From positions 124,001 to 188,000 of the forward strand of contig NZ_AUDY01000008.1 of assembly GCF_000425705.1 (NCBI RefSeq): 64,000 nucleotides of DNA, given 5' to 3'. Below are positions 60,196 to 64,000 of this stretch, in pieces; position 1 is the first letter of the stretch, and every line of letters starts with the position of its first letter. The notes beneath the pieces are model-generated. The model was not told where the DNA came from. It worked only from the letters and a program-made list of their open reading frames with translations, and searched no databases. Both the position numbers and the translations under genes were made by a program. The stretch comes from Halobacillus kuroshimensis DSM 18393. GTDB taxonomy: Bacteria > Bacillota > Bacilli > Bacillales > Halobacillaceae.

Positions 60196-60714
60196 ATGAT
60201 TACAGTTAGAAATGCCGTCATGAGGGATGCTTCCGGCATCCGTGAGGTCTGTATCAAGGGGAATCAGGACACGTACGCAGCGATTTACAGCGAGGAATAC
60301 TTGCAAAACGTCATCGATGAATTTTATAACCTGGACCGCATCCAAAAAGAGATTGTCCCTGCAGGGAGAGACTGGAGCGGCTACATAACTGCTTTTGAAC
60401 ATGAAAGGATTGTTGGTGCAATTGGCGGCGGAATGATCGATCAGAAGGCCGGTGAAATCTATGTCCTCTATCTCGATCCGGATTACAGAGGCCGGGGAAT
60501 CGGTACGAAGCTGCTGGAAGCCTTGACGAAGCAGCAGAAGGATCTTTATGGAGCGGAAGAACAATGGGCTTCGGTGCAAAAAGGCAATGATAAGGGCATT
60601 CCATTTTACGAAGCCAGAGGTTTTGTTTTTCAAAAGGAGCAGCCGGGTTATGGGGAGAGTAAGGAAGCATCTTCTTACATCTCTCTCCGTTACAGGCGGG
60701 GGCTTCTGCCTTAA
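60196..60714 (+). CDS. GNAT family N-acetyltransferase
   Basis: 172 residues: ITVRNAVMRDASGIREVCIKG, then acetyl-CoA motif EIYVLYLDPDYRGRGIGTKLLEAL, and GIPFYEARGFVFQ. A Gcn5-type acetyltransferase related to the PaiA/RimI style; substrate unknown. ATG with GGAGGAG site 10 bases after the DUF4260 gene, so 59298-60714 probably form one operon. Confidence 0.87.
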   Translation: MITVRNAVMRDASGIREVCIKGNQDTYAAIYSEEYLQNVIDEFYNLDRIQKEIVPAGRDWSGYITAFEHERIVGAIGGGMIDQKAGEIYVLYLDPDYRGRGIGTKLLEALTKQQKDLYGAEEQWASVQKGNDKGIPFYEARGFVFQKEQPGYGESKEASSYISLRYRRGLLP

Positions 60715-60727
60715 ATAAAAGGTTCTG

Positions 60728-60768
60728 TTAAAGTTTGGTGTTGATATTTGAATAATCGAGCATGATTT
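60728..60768 (+). repeat. Upstream repeat element, copy 2
   Basis: TTAAAGTTTGGTGTTGATAT and neighbours match the element at 29582. As there, it directly follows a gene end and precedes a CTGAGTCTT repeat copy. Confidence 0.6.
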
Positions 60769-60780
60769 CACAAGGATATT

Positions 60781-60820
60781 TATCTTGAAGCTGAGTCTTT
60801 CGCTAAAGGGCAGCATTCCT
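60781..60820 (+). repeat. Dispersed short repeat, copy R5
   Basis: ATCTTGAAGCTGAGTCTTTC then GCTAAAGGGCAGC; pairs with R1 at 29693. Confidence 0.65.
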
Positions 60821-60837
60821 GTGAATTAACACGATAT

Positions 60838-61050
60838 ATGGTCGAAAAAATGAGGCATCATAAAAAGCCTAAAGTTCATTTTAATTTGCTTCTTTATTTA
60901 TCGTGTTGTGCGGAAGGTGACAATGAGGGTCGTTTAGAAGGTGATTATCTAAATGAGGTTTTGCATGAGTTATCCCAAAGTTCAAATAAGAATGTAAAAG
61001 GATTTGCAATGTATTATTTGGAAAAATTACAAAGTAGACTAAATGGATAA
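60838..61050 (+). CDS. Hypothetical protein or gene remnant, 70 aa
   Basis: A soluble helical frame (NLLLYLSCCAEGDNEGRLEGDY, then LNEVLHELSQSSNKNVKGFAMYYLEKLQ). There is no ribosome site before the ATG 60838, and the frame stays open upstream through repeat R5, so it may be the tail of a longer broken gene. The 60715-61301 gap otherwise holds repeats only. Confidence 0.4.
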   Translation: MVEKMRHHKKPKVHFNLLLYLSCCAEGDNEGRLEGDYLNEVLHELSQSSNKNVKGFAMYYLEKLQSRLNG

Positions 61051-61095
61051 CACTCTTCTTCTAGTAAATGGTGTGTACGCTATTGAATCACACAA

Positions 61096-61140
61096 AATGT
61101 CTTGAAATCAAGTCTTTCTGTATCGGGGGCTAATCTTTGA
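61096..61140 (+). repeat. Dispersed short repeat, copy R6
   Basis: ATGTCTTGAAATCAAGTCTT then TCTGTATCGGGGGC; the inner CTTGAAATCAAG is a near palindrome. Closest relative is R2 (30060). Confidence 0.72.
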
Positions 61141-61301
61141 TAATGGTTGGTTCCCATATCTAAATATATAGAAGGATATTATTTAATTAGCCAGCCATTT
61201 AATTGAATTAGTGGATGGGTCAGTATTATAACACTCGAAATAATTGGCATTGTAAGACGGTCATTAATTATATAGATAGAGGGATATAGAGGGGGGATTA
61301 T

Positions 61302-62264
61302 ATGTCTAAAATTGATAGTATGTTAGCAATTTTATGGATGCTTCGTACAGGTGAAAAAATTACTGCAAAACAAATTTCGGAAAAGTTAGAGATGAATATA
61401 AGGACTGTGTATCGTTATATTGATACAATCTCAACAAGCGGCGTACCTATTATTTCAGAACCAGGACATAACGGTGGTTACACTTTATTAAACAATTTTA
61501 TTGAGGCTCCTCTTTTTTTTGATTTTGAGGAGCAAACTTCGCTATTTCACGCTGCTGTATTTGCAGAAGAAGCCGGATATTATGGTGGTGAGGCACTAAA
61601 TAGGGCCATTTCAAAACTAAGTAACTACTCAAATAAAGAGCAGGAAACAAAGGTAAACCAACATTTAACGAGTCTTGAAGTGATCAGTAGATCTAGTTCA
61701 TTTTCTATGGAACCTCTTTTGAAGGAGTTGGAGCAGGCCGTAGCTGACGGGTATTCAATAAAAATCGTTTACCATAAAAGTGGAGAAAAACAGTTAGATG
61801 ATAGATTGATCGATCCGTATAGAATGATTTATTGGAATAATAAGTGGTATGTAATTGGGTTTTGTCAGTTTAGAAATGATATCCGTAGTTTTAGAGTAGA
61901 TCGGATTGAAAGTCTAATGTTAACCGAAAATAAGTTTAACCGGCCCAAGAATTTTTCAGCACGTGACTTTTTCACAAGAAATCTTCTTCCAGCTATTGAA
62001 GATAAGGAAGCGGCAATTTCTTTCGTTATTAGTGGGGATAAAAGTGTATTGGATGATATTTGTCATCATTGGTTTTTAGGACATTATTTACAAGAACGGA
62101 CTTCAAATCGAGCCGTCTTTCTTCTAGAAAAAGATGTGATCCATACATACGTACCCTATTTACTTTTACCGTACAATCAGTCAATTAAAGTTATTGAGCC
62201 AATCAGTCTAAAAAAAAGACTTGTTGAAGTTCTGTCGGAATTAATAAAATTTCATGAAGTATAA
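61302..62264 (+). CDS. YafY-type transcriptional regulator (HTH + WYL)
   Basis: 320 residues: N-terminal DeoR-like helix-turn-helix (MLAILWMLRTGEKITAKQISEKL, then MNIRTVYRYIDTISTSGVPI), a WYL domain near residues 160-220 (LIDPYRMIYWNNKWYVIGFC, FRVDRIESL) that binds nucleic acid or a ligand, and a C-terminal WCX region. AT-rich. ATG 61302 behind GAGGGGGG. The DJ-1 family gene that follows is the likely target; a terminator lies between. Confidence 0.88.
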   Translation: MSKIDSMLAILWMLRTGEKITAKQISEKLEMNIRTVYRYIDTISTSGVPIISEPGHNGGYTLLNNFIEAPLFFDFEEQTSLFHAAVFAEEAGYYGGEALNRAISKLSNYSNKEQETKVNQHLTSLEVISRSSSFSMEPLLKELEQAVADGYSIKIVYHKSGEKQLDDRLIDPYRMIYWNNKWYVIGFCQFRNDIRSFRVDRIESLMLTENKFNRPKNFSARDFFTRNLLPAIEDKEAAISFVISGDKSVLDDICHHWFLGHYLQERTSNRAVFLLEKDVIHTYVPYLLLPYNQSIKVIEPISLKKRLVEVLSELIKFHEV

Positions 62265-62266
62265 TC

Positions 62267-62299
62267 ACTTCCCTGACGCTAACTGTCAGGGAAGTTTTA
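62267..62299 (+). terminator. Rho-independent terminator
   Basis: Perfect 11-bp stem ACTTCCCTGAC/GTCAGGGAAGT with loop GCTAACT, followed by TTTATT. Confidence 0.85.
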
Positions 62300-62338
62300 T
62301 TATACTAGCTATATCAAATGTAATTGGGGTGTTATAGG

Positions 62339-62971
62339 ATGCAAACAAAAAAAGTTTTTTTATATGTATTTGATACAATGTCAGACTGGGAATATGGATA
62401 TTTAATTGCTGAACTAAACTCAGGAAGGTATTTAAAAAAAGATTTAGCACCTTTAAAAGTAATGACAGTAGGAGCTAATAAAGAAATGATTAGAACGATG
62501 GGAGGACTGAGCATAAAACCAGATATGTCCCTTGATGAAATTACACTTGAGCGTAAAGATCTTTTAATTTTACCAGGAGGGGCCTCTTGGAGTGAAAACA
62601 TTCATCAGCCTATCTTGGAAAGAATCGGCCAGGCTTTAAAGCTTGGCACGATTGTTGCTGCAATTTGCGGCGCCATTGAGGCCCTCGCAAATATGGGATA
62701 CTTAGATACTAGAAAGCATACAAGTAATAACTTAGAATATACTAAAATGGTATGTCCTAACTATAAAGGAGAAAAGTTCTATGAGTTGGGATCTGCGGTA
62801 TCTGATGCGAATTTAATTACTGCATCAGGGGTAGCTCCTCTGGAATTTGCCCTGGAGGTACTGAAAAAAATAGATGTATTTACACCAGATACATTACATT
62901 CATGGTATAACCTAAGTAAGACTCATAAACCTGAATACTTCTTCCTGTTAATGGATTCAATAAATAGATGA
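62339..62971 (+). CDS. DJ-1/PfpI family protein (type 1 glutamine amidotransferase-like)
   Basis: 210 residues: KKVFLYVFDTMSDWEYGYL at the start, LLILPGGASWSE, and the nucleophile elbow AAICGAIEALANMGYLD, with Cys as nucleophile. Similar proteins are encoded beside WYL regulators in many Bacillota. Function unproven. ATG 62339 behind GGGGTG. AT-rich like its neighbour. Confidence 0.85.
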   Translation: MQTKKVFLYVFDTMSDWEYGYLIAELNSGRYLKKDLAPLKVMTVGANKEMIRTMGGLSIKPDMSLDEITLERKDLLILPGGASWSENIHQPILERIGQALKLGTIVAAICGAIEALANMGYLDTRKHTSNNLEYTKMVCPNYKGEKFYELGSAVSDANLITASGVAPLEFALEVLKKIDVFTPDTLHSWYNLSKTHKPEYFFLLMDSINR

Positions 62972-63086
62972 GCTAAATAAAGCAAATTTGCAGATTTATA
63001 TTAGTTTAAATAATTACCATGCTTTTTGGAAGTGAGGGGACGGTTCTAGCGCTTCAGATTAAGGCATAAGAACTCCCTAGCTTTGA

Positions 63087-63130
63087 TTATCTTGAATTCG
63101 AGTCTTATAAAAGCGGGGCGACTATTCAAT
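63087..63130 (+). repeat. Dispersed short repeat, copy R7
   Basis: ATTATCTTGAATTCGAGTCT then TATAAAAGCGGGGCG. It lies in a 310-base gap with no gene (62972-63281). Confidence 0.6.
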
Positions 63131-63299
63131 AAGGATCATCGTTTGTCTGAGCATTCAGATATTTTATATTAAACACTAGTGTATGATAATGAAATTTTAT
63201 AAATCTGCACTTTTTATTAGATGATCAGTCCAATCTATTTCTCTACTTCATCATAAATTATAGTAATGCACTATATCTATTATGAGAGGAAGAGTTATT

Positions 63300-63668
63300 T
63301 TGGCTGAATGTCTTTCAAGTAATATCCCGCGTACGGTTAAAGTTAACAAACAGCAAGCATTCAATGTTTGTGCTTTAACTACAGGTGACCCCGAATTAGA
63401 ATCCAGAGTTATTGTTACTTTAGGGAACCCGTCACAAAAAGAAGATTTTGATTTAGTTATTTTTATTGGGGGAGCCTTTTTACCAGTAGAGTTTAATGAA
63501 TATGGAGTTTTTATTTTCGAAGAACCTATGTTAAACAGCTGTGCCTTGTTATTCATCACGTTTAAAGAAAAAGGAGAGTATCTTTTTGAACTAGATTTAG
63601 TTCAAGATGAAGGGAATTTACCTCTTGCTCATCTATCTCTGGAAGTTACAGCTGTTAAGGGAGAGTAA
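63300..63668 (+). CDS. Hypothetical protein, 122 aa
   Basis: A soluble, strand-rich protein (VIVTLGNPSQKEDFDLVIFIGG, then LLFITFKEKGEYLFELDLV) with the look of an Ig-like or beta-sandwich fold. I prefer TTG 63300, six bases behind GAGAGGAAGAG, over the ATG 63282, which has no site. AT-rich. No neighbour explains it; family not recognised. Confidence 0.6.
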   Translation: MAECLSSNIPRTVKVNKQQAFNVCALTTGDPELESRVIVTLGNPSQKEDFDLVIFIGGAFLPVEFNEYGVFIFEEPMLNSCALLFITFKEKGEYLFELDLVQDEGNLPLAHLSLEVTAVKGE

Positions 63669-63752
63669 TATTCTTAGATATATTCAATGATATATTTACA
63701 AGCTTTTCAATATCGTGCTAACCAATAGGCATCTTGAATGAGAATTTAAACA

Positions 63753-63787
63753 AGAGCGATTATTCATAATGAATAATCGCTCTTTTT
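63753..63787 (+). terminator. Rho-independent terminator
   Basis: Stem AGAGCGATTATTCA/TGAATAATCGCTCT with a three-base loop, followed by TTTT. The remaining 63788-64000 holds only a 37-codon frame that I cannot support. Confidence 0.88.
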
Positions 63788-64000
63788 AGTTGCTGTGTTA
63801 TTTATTTTATTTTGAGCCAAACGTTCCTACCAAAGAAGAGGATTTGAATACTCCTTCAATCAATCGACAGCACCACCAAAGCTAATGAATACACCAAGTG
63901 AGGGGCACAGAGACCTCCGTAAAGATGATGCTGTCACAGGTTACGGTTGGGAATGTTGGAATACCTGGTTTCTCCAACAATCTAGTGACCAGGTATGATT

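Noticed and set aside
63885-63998. 37-codon frame at the right end
   Set aside because: No ribosome site seen and no family resemblance; the window ends just after its stop.

Overview
The window is chromosomal DNA of an endospore-forming Bacillota, most likely a Bacillaceae member (a Halobacillus-like salt-tolerant relative is a guess). The support is a complete tricistronic germinant-receptor operon, a Spo0E-type phosphatase gene, an Sda-type checkpoint gene, strong GGAGG ribosome sites, frequent TTG/GTG starts, and a mannitol operon in the Bacillus style with a PRD regulator. I saw no rRNA, tRNA, CRISPR, transposase or phage structural gene.

Layout. 1-3.5 kb: a truncated aldehyde dehydrogenase, an FMN azoreductase and a zinc formaldehyde-dehydrogenase-like enzyme. 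3.5-8.1 kb (minus): an operon of an M20 carbamoylase, a metal amidohydrolase, a DUF3311 protein and a sodium:solute symporter, which looks like uptake and hydrolysis of a small amide or ureide. 8.2-13.3 kb: UlaG-like hydrolase and Lrp-type regulator, Sda-like protein, membrane diguanylate cyclase, Spo0E-like protein, and a DMT transporter pair with an ArsR regulator. 13.5-17.5 kb: second azoreductase, YcxB-like protein, FAH-family hydrolase, acetolactate synthase. 17.7-23.5 kb: mannitol system mtlA-mtlR-mtlF-mtlD, in which MtlA carries two nearly identical IIB domains. 23.6-29.5 kb: Fur-controlled siderophore locus, with a FhuF-like reductase divergent from two IucA/IucC synthetases and a PLP decarboxylase. 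29.6-31.1 kb: AT-rich stretch of tiny membrane-protein genes separated by a short repeat.

31.3-39.9 kb: lysozyme-like protein, FosB, methyltransferase, a run of small stress-type proteins, PAP2 phosphatase and a giant polytopic membrane protein. 39.9-45.4 kb: MFS exporter divergent from an AraC regulator, FMN reductase, and a soluble GAF histidine kinase/response regulator pair with a cysteine cluster. 45.4-49.2 kb (minus): germinant receptor A-C-B. 49.2-51.3 kb: acetyltransferase and a small XRE-regulator/membrane-protein operon with a long inverted repeat over its promoter. 51.4-60.7 kb: MscS channel, MHYT-PAS-GGDEF-EAL protein, DJ-1 protein, GrpB-like protein, a penicillin-binding D,D-peptidase, VOC protein, acetyltransferases and a DUF4260 protein. 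60.7-64 kb: a second AT-rich area with more repeat copies, a WYL regulator, a DJ-1 protein and an orphan.

The points I think most worth following are the dispersed repeat that separates AT-rich mini-genes in two places 30 kb apart (cassette-like), the tandem IIB domain in MtlA, the compact siderophore locus with one Fur site inside a symmetric divergent promoter, a germination GerC protein without its lipobox cysteine, and two genes whose expected start codon is replaced (AGG and ATA).
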